15,294 nucleotides of DNA from an uncultured Propionibacteriaceae bacterium (GCA_936924635.1 CAKZHP010000124.1:1-15294); one strand, 5' to 3'. Shown: positions 1 to 7,877, counted from the first letter of the stretch. Notes: generated by a model not told the origin, from the sequence alone. Program-made: numbers and translations.

Positions 1-40
1 GAGATCTACACTCTTTCCCTACACGACGCTCTTCCGATCT
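1..40 (+). other. Illumina TruSeq/P5 adapter remnant, not genomic
   Basis: These 40 bases match the 3' part of the Illumina TruSeq universal (P5) adapter, ending in the familiar CTCTTCCGATCT at base 40, after which ordinary high-GC sequence begins. This is untrimmed library sequence at a contig end. It supplies the last few codons (residues DRKSVV) and the stop codon of the minus-strand reading frame that crosses position 41, so that frame's end is an artefact. The match is from recall of the adapter sequence and is very specific. Confidence 0.97.
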
Positions 41-408
41 CCGGCCGCGGCCTGGGTGGCAGCGGTCGAGGCCGCCGTCGTGGCAGCCGGCCCGGACGAG
101 GCGGCGGCCGTCACGATGGTGACCGGAGACGACGTCGACGTGGTCGCGGCGGTGGTCCCGCCCGGCGACGCCGCTGCAGCCGGCGCCTCGGTCACCGCCC
201 CGTCGGGCAGCACCTGGGCGAGTGGCGAGACTGCCGCTCCCCCAGCGGTGGCACCGGCGACGGGCGCGGCGGCTGCCGCGGCTCGGTCGAGCCTCGTCGT
301 GCCGACATCGGCGGAGGTCGCGCTGCTCGCGACACCGGCGACCAGGCTGAGGCTTAGCGCGGGCACCAGGATCTGGGTGCGCACAAGCGCGCGACAACGC
401 TGAGGCAT
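41..408 (-). CDS. Exported Ala/Thr/Ser-rich protein, 5' part only (3' end lost at contig edge)
   Basis: About 122 genuine residues are present. The start has a typical Sec signal peptide: basic residues at 4-10 (RCRALVR), a hydrophobic stretch at about 13-27, and a plausible signal peptidase I site after ATSA near residue 33. The rest is low-complexity Ala/Thr/Ser/Gly/Pro, like the linkers of actinobacterial cell-wall hydrolases or lytic proteins. No catalytic domain is visible because the frame runs into adapter sequence at 40/41, which provides a false stop. The ATG at 408 is preceded by GGGAGA at a suitable distance. The gene lies 223 bp beyond aroB in the same direction and has its own leader with a CRP-like site (529-544), so it is probably a separate transcription unit. 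A peptidoglycan-active enzyme such as an M23, NlpC/P60 or Rpf-type protein would fit, but nothing in the visible part proves it. Confidence 0.7.
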
Positions 409-417
409 GTCATTTCT

Positions 418-450
418 CTCCCAGGGGGAGCCGCCACTCGCGGTGAGTGG
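418..450 (-). promoter_or_regulatory. Leader hairpins, one pairing with the ribosome binding site
   Basis: In the leader of the exported-protein gene, CCACTC (434-439) and GAGTGG (445-450) form a 6-bp stem with a 5-nt loop. Next to it CTCCC (418-422) and GGGAG (426-430) form a 5-bp stem with a 3-nt loop. On the minus-strand RNA the second hairpin contains the GGGAG that serves as Shine-Dalgarno sequence for the ATG at 408. A third small stem (CGCTC/GAGCG) lies at 481-498. The pairing is seen directly; any regulatory role is inference, since short GC-rich stems are common in such DNA. Confidence 0.35.
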
Positions 451-528
451 GATCGTGCGGCTGCGGGTCTCGTGCTGACGCGCTCACGGTAAGGAGCGGG
501 CCACCACGGACGCGGCCTTCATGAGGAA

Positions 529-544
529 TGTGAAACCTCTCACA
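529..544 (-). promoter_or_regulatory. CRP/GlxR-type binding site
   Basis: The sequence is TGTGA-AACCTC-TCACA on the plus strand, an exact match to the TGTGA-N6-TCACA consensus of CRP-family regulators (CRP, mycobacterial Rv3676, corynebacterial GlxR). It lies in a relatively AT-rich pocket 121 bp upstream of the exported-protein start and 85 bp beyond the end of aroB. A weak -10 candidate, TACCGT (minus strand, 486-491), would put the site near -57, a reasonable activator position. The motif match is direct; the bound protein and its effect are inferred. Confidence 0.6.
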
Positions 545-605
545 CAGCGGCAGGGAGCGGGGCCTCAGAACATCGAGCCGTGCGCCGTGGCGCCGGATGC
601 GGGAA

Positions 606-624
606 CACCGGTGGGGCACCGGCG
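606..624 (-). terminator. Possible weak terminator hairpin after aroB
   Basis: Eight bases past the aroB stop, the minus-strand RNA can form a 7-bp stem (CGCCGGT with ACCGGTG, one G-U pair) around a GCCCC loop. It is followed by only a short pyrimidine stretch rather than a U-run. It sits where the aro operon should end, before the separately regulated exported-protein gene. A stem this short is weak evidence in high-GC DNA. Confidence 0.3.
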
Positions 625-631
625 GCCGTGG

Positions 632-1705
632 TCAGCCGCCCAGGGCCTCGTACGACTCCTGGAGCAGCTCCTCGGCCGGTCCCTCGACGATCACCGGTCG
701 TCGGAGCCCGTCGAGCAGCACGAACCGCAACGTGGCTCCGCGCGCCTTCTTGTCGACGGCCATGGTGGCCCGGAGCGCCTCGAACGGGGCCGCCTGATAG
801 GTCACCGGCAGCCCGACGGAACGGAGCTGCTCACGGTGCAGGTCGACGTCCGCCTGGGTCAGCAGACCGAGCCGGCGCGCCAGCTCCGCGGCGAACACCA
901 TGCCCAGGGACACGGCCTCGCCGTGCCGCATCCGGAACTGCTCGTGCTTCTCGATCGCGTGACCCAGCGTGTGGCCGTAGTTGAGCGACTCCCGCCCGAT
1001 GTCCTCACCCGACCCGGTGCGCTCGGTCAGGTCGGCGCTCACCACCTGGGCCTTCATGGCGATGCCCAGGCCGATGAGCTCGGCGAGACGCGCGGAGCTG
1101 ACGTCGACCGAGTCCGCGGGGTCCTCGGCCACCAGCCACGTGATCCGCTCGTCGGCGATGAACCCCGCCTTGATCACCTCGGCCAGCCCGGAGGCGACCT
1201 CCGCGGCCGGCAGCCCGGTGAGCAGGTCGAGGTCGCACAGCACCTCGACCGGTTCGTAGAACGCCCCCACCAGGTTCTTGCCAGCGGCCAGGTTGATCCC
1301 GGTCTTGCCTCCCACGGCCGCGTCGACCATCGCCAGCACGGTGGTGGGGACGGACACGTACGTCAGGCCACGCAGCATCGACGCCGCCACGAAGCCGGCG
1401 AGGTCGGTAGTGGATCCCCCACCCAGACCGACCACCACGTCGCTGCGCGTGAACCGGGCGTCGGCCAGTCGGTCCCAGCACGCCGCGAGCACCGTGGGCG
1501 TCTTCGCCGCCTCGCCGTCGGGAACCTCTACCAGCACGGCCGCGTCACCGAGCCCGGCAGCAACCGCGGCGGCACGTTCCCGGAGCGCCGCCGGATGTAC
1601 CAGCGCGGCCCGGCGGCCCCCCACCAGCCCGGGCAGACGCTGCAGGCAGCCGCGCTCGACGTGCACGTCGTATGGCTGGGCGGTGGCGACGTGGATCGTG
1701 CTCAC
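632..1705 (-). CDS. aroB: 3-dehydroquinate synthase
   Basis: Converts DAHP to 3-dehydroquinate, the second step of the shikimate pathway, in the cytoplasm, using NAD+ and a divalent metal. The 357-residue length fits the family. The NAD-binding stretch GLGGGSTTD is at about 93-101, followed by VPTTVLAMVDAAVGGKTGIN (119-138) and KNLVGAFYEP. The expected metal ligands are visible: Glu176 (GLAEVIKAG), His245 (NYGHTLGHA) and His261 (HGEAV). The start is a GTG at 1703-1705 that shares four bases (GTGA) with the aroK stop; a GAGGAG lies just upstream inside aroK. It is therefore co-transcribed and probably translationally coupled with aroC-aroK. Identity is secure. No aroQ follows before the contig edge. 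Confidence 0.97.
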   Translation of the reverse strand: MSTIHVATAQPYDVHVERGCLQRLPGLVGGRRAALVHPAALRERAAAVAAGLGDAAVLVEVPDGEAAKTPTVLAACWDRLADARFTRSDVVVGLGGGSTTDLAGFVAASMLRGLTYVSVPTTVLAMVDAAVGGKTGINLAAGKNLVGAFYEPVEVLCDLDLLTGLPAAEVASGLAEVIKAGFIADERITWLVAEDPADSVDVSSARLAELIGLGIAMKAQVVSADLTERTGSGEDIGRESLNYGHTLGHAIEKHEQFRMRHGEAVSLGMVFAAELARRLGLLTQADVDLHREQLRSVGLPVTYQAAPFEALRATMAVDKKARGATLRFVLLDGLRRPVIVEGPAEELLQESYEALGG

Positions 1706-2241
1706 GGGGTCTCCTCGTCCTCGGGGTCCGCGGCCGCCGACTCCTGGCCCCGCAGCAGGGCCACGACGCGGTCGGCGACCTCAGCGGCGGACCGTCGGTT
1801 GGTGCTGACTCGGTGGGTGGCCACCTCCTCGTACAAGGGGCGTCGCTCGGCCATGAGGGTCTCCATCCGGGCCCGTACATCCCCCAGCAGCAGCGGCCGC
1901 AGCTGGTTCATCCCGGCCCGCCGGGTGGCGTTGGCGACGCTGACCTCCAGCCACACCACCGGTACGCCGGCCAGCGCCGCCCGCGTGGCCGCCGACAACA
2001 CCGCTCCCCCGCCCAGCGACAGCACCCCCGGCTCCATCAGGGCGTACGCGATGGCCTCCTCCTCCAGCGCCCGGAACACCACCTCGCCCTGGTCGGCGAA
2101 GATCTCCCGGACCAGCCGGCCCGTACGCTCCTCGACGAGCGTGTCGGAGTCGTGGAACGGCACCCCCAGCCGGGCGGCGACCTCCCGGCCGACCGTCGAC
2201 TTGCCCGAGGCGGGCATGCCGATGATGACGACGTCGGCCAT
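1702..2241 (-). CDS. aroK: Shikimate kinase
   Basis: Phosphorylates shikimate to shikimate-3-phosphate with ATP, the fifth step of the pathway. The 179-residue protein begins MADVVIIGMPASGKST, with the P-loop at residues 8-16. The DxD-type motif DSD at 31-33 (shikimate and Mg contact), Arg57 after the F-A-D-Q-G-E segment, and the GGG shikimate-binding loop at 77-79 are all present, as is a lid-region RPLL. The frame is open upstream to 2406, but the residues before Met2241 are Arg/Gly/Pro shadow sequence inside aroC, so the ATG at 2239-2241 is chosen. That ATG overlaps the aroC stop by one base (TGATG). The C-terminal tail is acidic (AADPEDEETP). AroL naming is possible; only one kinase gene is in view. 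Confidence 0.96.
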   Translation of the reverse strand: MADVVIIGMPASGKSTVGREVAARLGVPFHDSDTLVEERTGRLVREIFADQGEVVFRALEEEAIAYALMEPGVLSLGGGAVLSAATRAALAGVPVVWLEVSVANATRRAGMNQLRPLLLGDVRARMETLMAERRPLYEEVATHRVSTNRRSAAEVADRVVALLRGQESAAADPEDEETP

Positions 2242-3437
2242 CAGCCGCCGATCCGCAGGCCGCGCTCGTCGAGGCGGGCGAGGTAGCGCTGGTGGGCCTG
2301 ACGGACCTCCTCGACGGTGTCGCCCCCGAACTTCTCCAGCACGGCCTCGGCAAGCACCAGGGCCACCATGGCCTCGGCGACCACGCCAGCAGCCGGCACC
2401 GCGCACACGTCGGAGCGCTGGTGGTGGGCGGAGGCCTCCTCGCCCGTGGTGACGTCGATGGTGCGCAGCGCCCGCGGCACGGTGGCGATCGGTTTCATCG
2501 CGGCCCGCACCCGCAGCAGCTCGCCGGTGCTCATGCCGCCCTCGGTGCCGCCGGCGTGCTGGGTGACCCGCTCGATGCCGTCAGGCCCAGGCACGATCTC
2601 GTCGTGCGCCAGCGACCCGCGCCGGGCGGCCAGCTCGAAGCCGTCGCCCACCTCCACACCCTTGATGGCCTGGATGCCCATCAGCGCCCCGGCCAGACGG
2701 GCGTCGAGCCGCCGGTCGCCCATCGCGTGCGACCCCAGGCCCGGAGGGAGCCCCCAGGCGAGCACCTCGACCACGCCGCCGAGGGTGTCGCCCTCCTTCT
2801 GGGCGGAGGCCACCTCGGCCTGCATGGCCTCCGAGGCGGAGCGGTCGAAGCAGCGCGCCTCGTCCGCGTCGATGGCCGGCAGGTCGGCGATGGTCGGGTA
2901 CAGGCCGGCCGGGGCCACGGCACCACCGAGCCGTACCACGTGGCTCAGCACCGTGATGCCGCAGGCCTGCTCCAGGAACTTCATGGCGAGCGTGCCCAGC
3001 GCCACCCGGGCCGCGGTCTCGCGCGCGGAGGCGCGCTCCAGGATCGGCCGGGCCTCGTCCCAGTCGTACTTCTGCATCCCCGCCAGGTCGGCGTGGCCCG
3101 GCCGGGGCCGGGTCAGCGCGGCGTTGCGGGCCAGCCCCTCCAGGACCTCCGGGTCGACCGGGTCGGCCGCCATCACCTGCTGCCACTTCGGCCACTCGGT
3201 GTTGCCCACCTGGACCGCCACCGGGGACCCCAGCGTCTGCCCGTGCCGGATGCCGCCGAGGATCGTCACCTCGTCCTGCTCGAACTTCATGCGTGCCCCA
3301 CGCCCGACTCCCAGCCGGCGACGGGCGAGCTGCGCCCGGATGTCCTCGGTGGTCACGGACACGTGGGCGGGAAGGCCGTCGATCGTCGCCACGAGCGCGG
3401 GCCCGTGCGACTCCCCGGCGGTGAGGTACCTGAGCAT
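2241..3437 (-). CDS. aroC: Chorismate synthase
   Basis: Makes chorismate from EPSP by a 1,4-trans elimination needing reduced FMN; this is the last shikimate-pathway step. The length of 398 residues is normal for the actinobacterial form. Family signatures are clear: MLRYLTAGESHGPAL at the N-terminus with catalytic-region His11, RPGHADLAGMQKY, RASARETAARVA, and GGMSTGE with the R-A-A-M-K-P-I segment, ending with SDVCAVPAAGVVAEAMVALV. The ATG at 3435-3437 starts the conserved MLR and has only a weak purine-rich stretch (GGGGTGAGAG) upstream. It heads a three-gene set aroC-aroK-aroB with overlapping junctions. In many actinobacteria aroE precedes it; here a 121-bp gap separates it from mltG. 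Confidence 0.97.
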   Translation of the reverse strand: MLRYLTAGESHGPALVATIDGLPAHVSVTTEDIRAQLARRRLGVGRGARMKFEQDEVTILGGIRHGQTLGSPVAVQVGNTEWPKWQQVMAADPVDPEVLEGLARNAALTRPRPGHADLAGMQKYDWDEARPILERASARETAARVALGTLAMKFLEQACGITVLSHVVRLGGAVAPAGLYPTIADLPAIDADEARCFDRSASEAMQAEVASAQKEGDTLGGVVEVLAWGLPPGLGSHAMGDRRLDARLAGALMGIQAIKGVEVGDGFELAARRGSLAHDEIVPGPDGIERVTQHAGGTEGGMSTGELLRVRAAMKPIATVPRALRTIDVTTGEEASAHHQRSDVCAVPAAGVVAEAMVALVLAEAVLEKFGGDTVEEVRQAHQRYLARLDERGLRIGG

Positions 3438-3528
3438 GGGGAGCAGTCTCTCACCCCGCCCGCGCCCACCGGCGACGCGCCCGGGGTACGGTCAGATGCC
3501 CCTGGTGGCTGCGTCGGACGGGAAACCG

Positions 3529-3544
3529 CCGCGAAGAGGCGCGG
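3529..3544 (-). terminator. Possible weak terminator after mltG
   Basis: Just past the mltG stop, the minus-strand sequence CCGCG-CCTCTT-CGCGG forms a 5-bp stem with a 6-nt loop and is followed by CGGTTTCCC. The U-run is short and the stem is small, so this is only a candidate for partial termination between mltG and aroC. The rest of the 121-bp gap (3438-3558) shows no gene and no confident promoter. Confidence 0.25.
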
Positions 3545-3558
3545 TCAGGACAGGCGGG

Positions 3559-4680
3559 CTACGACGAGGTGCACTTGCCGGGGTTCGCCTTGCACCAGGT
3601 CTGGTACTCCTTCACGTTGGCCTCGTGCTCGGCCGCCGTGGTGCCGAACTTCGTCTCACCCGTGTCGAGGTTGACCGCGACCCAGAACTTCCACGGGCCC
3701 TGCGCCGGGTTCAGCGCGGCCTCGATCGACTTGCGGCCCGGGTTGTTGATCGGGCTCGGGGGCAGGCCCTTGTGGAGGTAGAGGTTGTAGGGGGTGTCGA
3801 TCTTGGTGTCCCCGTCGCGCAGGTTGGCGTAGCCGGTACGGTTCAGCCCGTAGTTCACGGCCGTGTCCACCTGCAGCGGCATGCCCGCGTCGAGACGGTT
3901 GTAGATGGCGCGGGCGACCTTCGGCCGGTCCTCGTCGCGCTTCACCTCCGCCTCGACGATGCTGGCGACGCGCAGCACGTCGTACTCGCTGCGGCCCAGC
4001 GCCTTGGCCTTGTTGGCGATGTCCATGTCCTTCGACACCACGCCGTACTGCGTCGTCATGGTCTTCAGCATCGTGGGCGCGTCGACGTTGGGCGAGACCT
4101 CGTACGTCGCCGGGAACAGGAACCCCTCGGCGTAGTTGTTCGCGATGGCGGGCAGCCCGATGCCGGTCGGCTTGTTGAGCTGGTCCATGAAGTCCTTCTC
4201 CGGCAGGCCTGTCGCCTTCGACAGCACCGGCGCCACCTGCGTGTAGCGCAGCCCCTCGGGGATGGTGACCTTCTTGATGACCCGGTTGGCGGGGTCGAGC
4301 AGCATCTCCACGGCCTTGGCGGCCGGGATCTGCGTGCGCATCTTGTACACACCGGCCTGGATCGTGGAGGACCTCGGCTCCTTGCGGAACGCGGACTCGA
4401 ACGCCTTCGACGACTTCACGACGTCGTTGTCTGCCAGGATCGCCCCGATCTTGCCGCCGCTGGACCCGGGCGGGAGCACGACCTGCACCTCGGCCGCGCC
4501 CTCCCCCGCGTAGTCATCGGCCGTGCGCCACTCGTGGTACTTCTCGGAGATCTTGCCGAAGACGAACATCCCGCCGCCGATCAGCACCGCGAACGCGATC
4601 ACCACGGCGATGCCGCTGCGGACCCGCCGGGCCACCTCGGTGCGGTCGACCTGACCGTCGTCGTCCATCATGTCGCTCAC
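3559..4680 (-). CDS. mltG: Endolytic peptidoglycan transglycosylase MltG (YceG-like)
   Basis: A membrane-anchored lytic transglycosylase that cuts nascent glycan strands and sets their length. The 373-residue protein has a short acidic cytoplasmic N-terminus, one membrane segment at about 23-42 (GIAVVIAFAVLIGGGMFVFG), and an extracytoplasmic YceG domain. The catalytic Glu is visible in VASIVEAEV (Glu243, the counterpart of E. coli Glu218), with EGFLFPATY (185-193) and the conserved HKGLPPSPINNPG (303-315) also present. Two C-terminal cysteines (363, 370) are unusual and might pair outside the cell. The start chosen is GTG at 4678-4680, which overlaps the ruvX stop as GTGA and follows GAGGAGGAG; the longer open frame upstream is ruvX shadow. 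It is co-transcribed with alaS and ruvX. Confidence 0.94.
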   Translation of the reverse strand: MSDMMDDDGQVDRTEVARRVRSGIAVVIAFAVLIGGGMFVFGKISEKYHEWRTADDYAGEGAAEVQVVLPPGSSGGKIGAILADNDVVKSSKAFESAFRKEPRSSTIQAGVYKMRTQIPAAKAVEMLLDPANRVIKKVTIPEGLRYTQVAPVLSKATGLPEKDFMDQLNKPTGIGLPAIANNYAEGFLFPATYEVSPNVDAPTMLKTMTTQYGVVSKDMDIANKAKALGRSEYDVLRVASIVEAEVKRDEDRPKVARAIYNRLDAGMPLQVDTAVNYGLNRTGYANLRDGDTKIDTPYNLYLHKGLPPSPINNPGRKSIEAALNPAQGPWKFWVAVNLDTGETKFGTTAAEHEANVKEYQTWCKANPGKCTSS

Positions 4681-5165
4681 ATCGTCTCCTCCTCGGCGAG
4701 CGGGACCACCCGCTGCCACGTGCTGCCACCGCGGCGGTCTGCCTCGAGGACGCCCTCCAAGATAACCGTCGCGGCCACCTGGTCCACCACCACGCGCTGC
4801 GTACGCGCCGTGCGACCCGCCGATCGCAGCCGCTTCGTGGCCACCGCGGTGGTCATCCGCTCGTCGACGAGACCCACCGGCACCGGTGCCACCGCGGCCG
4901 CCAGCGCGGCCGCCCTGGCCCGGATGTCGCCGGCCGCCAGGCCCTCCTCTCCGGCCAGGGTGCGGGGCAGGCCGACCACGACGGCCACGGCGCCGTACTC
5001 CTCGGCCAGGGCGACGATCCGCGCCCAGGGATCGTCGGCGGCGGGGATCGTCTCGACGGGGAACGCGAGCATGCCGTCCCGGTCGGTCGCGGCGACACCG
5101 ATGCGTGCCTTGCCGAGGTCGACCCCGAGGCGGACGCCCCGGGGAACCGCCTCCTCGCCGGTCAG
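4677..5165 (-). CDS. ruvX: RuvX/YqgF Holliday-junction resolvase-like protein
   Basis: YqgF-family nuclease with an RNase H-like fold, implicated in rRNA maturation and in junction resolution. The core begins GVRLGVDLGKARIGVA with the first catalytic Asp (about 16), continues with VVVGLPRTLAGEEG and VGLVDERMTT, and ends with VDQVAATVILEGVLE carrying the last acidic residue. About 162 residues, the usual size. The start is a problem: in this frame there is no ATG, GTG or TTG between a distant ATG at 5393 (inside alaS, Arg-rich shadow sequence) and the catalytic DLG. The best candidate is CTG at 5163-5165, overlapping the alaS stop as CTGA and preceded by GAGAGGG, in the same style as the other junctions of this operon. 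A base error at the start codon is an alternative. Confidence 0.88.
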   Translation of the reverse strand: MTGEEAVPRGVRLGVDLGKARIGVAATDRDGMLAFPVETIPAADDPWARIVALAEEYGAVAVVVGLPRTLAGEEGLAAGDIRARAAALAAAVAPVPVGLVDERMTTAVATKRLRSAGRTARTQRVVVDQVAATVILEGVLEADRRGGSTWQRVVPLAEEETM

Positions 5166-7843
5166 GCCTGCGCCCTCTCGCCGACGGCCTCGACCACGCG
5201 CCTCAGGGCCGCCTCGGCCCCGGAGGCGTCGGTGCCGCCGCCCTGCGCGAAGTCGTCCTTGCCACCGCCACGGCCGCCGATCTCCGGTGCCGCCACTCCG
5301 ACCAGCTCGCCCGCCCGGACCCCCCGGGCCCGCGCGCCGTCGCTGGTGGCGACCACGACCTGCGGCTTGTCGGCGGTGCCGCCGACGAGGCACACCACCG
5401 CGTCGGTGCCGAGGCGGCCGCGCAGGTCGAGCGCGAGCGTGCGCAGGTCGTTGCCTCCCACCTCGACGCGCTGCGCCACCACCTTGATGCCGGCAACGTC
5501 ATGGGCGCCCTGGGCCAGCGAGCCGGCTTGGGCGAGCGCCTTGGCGGCGTTGAGGTCGGTGATCGCCTTCTCGGCGGCCTTGAGCTGCACCATCATGCGC
5601 TCCACCCGCTCCACGAGCTGGTCGGGCTGCACCTTCAGCAGGTCGGTCAGGCCCGACACCAGGGCGCGCTCGCGGGCCAGGTGGCTGAAGGCGTCGGCCG
5701 AGACGTACGCCTCGACCCGCCGCACCCCGGCACCGACCGACTGCTCGCCGATCAGCGAGAGCAGCCCGATCTGGCTGGAGCGCTCGACGTGAGTGCCGCC
5801 GCAGAGCTCGCGCGACCAGGGGCCGCCCATCTCGACCATCCGCACCACCGACCCGTACTTCTCGCCGAACATCGCCATCGCGCCCAGCGCCTTGGCGTCG
5901 TCGAGACCCATCTCCTGGGCGGTGACCTGCAGGTCGGCCCGGATGGCGTCGTTGGAGAGACCCTCCAGCTCGTCCTTGAGGTCGCCCAGAGCGGCGCCGG
6001 AGGAGAAGTCGAAGCGCAGATAGCCCGGCTTGTTGTACGAGCCGGCCTGCGTCGCGGTCGGGCCGAGCAGCTGCCGCAGCACGGCGTGCACCACGTGGGT
6101 GGCGGTGTGCGCCTGGCAGGCGCCCATGCGGTTCTGGGCGTCCACCTGGGCGGTGACGGTGTCGCCGGTCACCAGCTGGCCGTCGGTGAGCGTCACCTTG
6201 TGCACGAACAGGCCAGGGACCGGCTTCTGCACGTCGACGACGTCCATCGCCAGGCCGGTGCCGAACAGCTGGCCGGTGTCGGCGTCCTGGCCGCCCGACT
6301 CCGCGTAGAACGGGGTCTCGGCCAGCACCACCTCGACCGTGTCGCCCTGCTGCGCGGAGTCGACCGGCTGCCCGTCGGCGAGGATGCCCAGCACGCGCGA
6401 CTCGGCGGCCAGCTCGGAGTAGCCGACGAAGCGGGTCTCTCCCGCCTGCCGCAGCTGCGTGTACGCCTCCGTGCTCGCCGCCCCGCCCTTCTTGGCGCGG
6501 GCGTCGGCCTTGGCCCGGTCCTTCTGCTCCTTCATCAGGGCGCGGAACCGGTCCTGGTCGACCTGCAGCCCCTGCTCGGCCGCCATCTCGAGGGTGAGGT
6601 CGATCGGGAACCCGTACGTGTCGTGGAGCTGGAACGCCCGCTCGCCGGAGAGGGTCGCGCTGCTCTGGCTGCGCGCGTCGGAGACGGCGACGTCGAAGAT
6701 CCGGGTGCCCTCGGCGACCGTACGCCTGAAGGCGGCCTCCTCCCGCTCCGCGGTCTGCGCGATGCGCTCCCACTGCGAGTCGATCTCCGGGTAGGAGGCG
6801 TTCATCTGCTGCCGCGACACGTCGAGCAGCTCGACGATCGCCGGCTTCTCGTACCCCAGCAGCCGCAGCGAGCGCAGCGAGCGGCGCAGCAGGCGGCGCA
6901 GCACGTACCCACGCGCCTCGTTGCCGGGCGACACCCCGTCGGACATCAGCATCAGCGACGACCGCACATGGTCGCCGATCACGCGCAGCCGCACGTCGGC
7001 GGTCTCGTCGGCGCCGTACGGCGAGCCGGTCAGCTCGGCGGCGCGCTGCACGACGGGGAACACCTCGTCGATCTCGTACAGGTTGTCCTTGCCCTGCAGC
7101 AGCGTCGCCATGCGCTCCAGACCGGCGCCGGTGTCGATGTTCTTGGTCGGCAGCGGGCCGGCGACGTCGAAGTCGTCCTTGCTCCGCACGGCCGAGAGGC
7201 GCTCCTGCTGGAACACGTTGTTCCAGATCTCCAGGTAGCGCTCGGGATTCGCGTCGGGGCCGCCGCCCGGGCCGAAGTCGGGGCCGCGGTCGTAGAACAC
7301 CTCGGAGTCGGGGCCGCCGGGGCCGGGCACGCCCATGTGCCAGTAGTTCTCGGTGAGGTCGCGCTCGTGGATCCGGTCGTCAGGCAGGCCGATGGAGCGC
7401 CACACGTCGCGGGCCTCCTCGTCACCGTTGGGGTAGGCGGGGTGGAACCCGGGGCCGAGCACCGACACCGAGATCCGGTCGGCCTCGAAGCCCAGGTTGC
7501 CCTCGGAGACCGGGCCGGTGAGGAACTCCCAGGTCCACGGGATCACCTCGGCCTTGAAGTAGTCGCCGAAGGAGAAGTTGCCGAGCATCTGGAAGAACGT
7601 GCCGTGGCGGGTCGTCTTGCCGACCTCGTCGATGTCGAGCGTCCGGATGCACTTCTGGCAGCTCACGGCCCGGCGCCACGGCACGGGCTCCTGCCCGATG
7701 AAGTAGGGCACCATCGGCACCATCCCGGCCACCACGAACAGCAGGTTGGGGTCGTTGTGCACCAGGGACGCGCTGGGCACCTCGGCGTGGCCGTGACGGA
7801 CGAAGAAGTCGAGATAACGACGCCGGATGTCGGCAGTCTTCAT
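5162..7843 (-). CDS. alaS: Alanyl-tRNA synthetase
   Basis: Charges tRNA-Ala with alanine and edits mis-charged Ser/Gly. The 893-residue protein has the full family layout: class II catalytic core at the N-terminus (MKTADIRRRYLDFFVRHGH; VGKTTRHGTFFQMLGNFSFG at 74-93), tRNA-binding middle, editing domain with zinc-site residues His579 and His583 (HTATH) and Cys681 and His685 (CGGTH), and a C-Ala domain ending in the Gly-rich GGRGGGKDDFAQGGG before the final helix. The ATG at 7841-7843 is preceded by GAGGA at good spacing. It sits 34 bp after the DUF6167 gene, and its stop overlaps the proposed ruvX start. The whole protein looks intact. Confidence 0.98.
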   Translation of the reverse strand: MKTADIRRRYLDFFVRHGHAEVPSASLVHNDPNLLFVVAGMVPMVPYFIGQEPVPWRRAVSCQKCIRTLDIDEVGKTTRHGTFFQMLGNFSFGDYFKAEVIPWTWEFLTGPVSEGNLGFEADRISVSVLGPGFHPAYPNGDEEARDVWRSIGLPDDRIHERDLTENYWHMGVPGPGGPDSEVFYDRGPDFGPGGGPDANPERYLEIWNNVFQQERLSAVRSKDDFDVAGPLPTKNIDTGAGLERMATLLQGKDNLYEIDEVFPVVQRAAELTGSPYGADETADVRLRVIGDHVRSSLMLMSDGVSPGNEARGYVLRRLLRRSLRSLRLLGYEKPAIVELLDVSRQQMNASYPEIDSQWERIAQTAEREEAAFRRTVAEGTRIFDVAVSDARSQSSATLSGERAFQLHDTYGFPIDLTLEMAAEQGLQVDQDRFRALMKEQKDRAKADARAKKGGAASTEAYTQLRQAGETRFVGYSELAAESRVLGILADGQPVDSAQQGDTVEVVLAETPFYAESGGQDADTGQLFGTGLAMDVVDVQKPVPGLFVHKVTLTDGQLVTGDTVTAQVDAQNRMGACQAHTATHVVHAVLRQLLGPTATQAGSYNKPGYLRFDFSSGAALGDLKDELEGLSNDAIRADLQVTAQEMGLDDAKALGAMAMFGEKYGSVVRMVEMGGPWSRELCGGTHVERSSQIGLLSLIGEQSVGAGVRRVEAYVSADAFSHLARERALVSGLTDLLKVQPDQLVERVERMMVQLKAAEKAITDLNAAKALAQAGSLAQGAHDVAGIKVVAQRVEVGGNDLRTLALDLRGRLGTDAVVCLVGGTADKPQVVVATSDGARARGVRAGELVGVAAPEIGGRGGGKDDFAQGGGTDASGAEAALRRVVEAVGERAQA

Positions 7844-7877
7844 GGTGGGTCCTCAGGTGGCGTACGGGTGGTGGGGC

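Noticed and set aside
409..631. c-di-AMP (ydaO-type) riboswitch ahead of the exported-protein gene
   Set aside because: The gene type and leader length would fit, but I could not find the conserved core sequences of that riboswitch, only simple stems.
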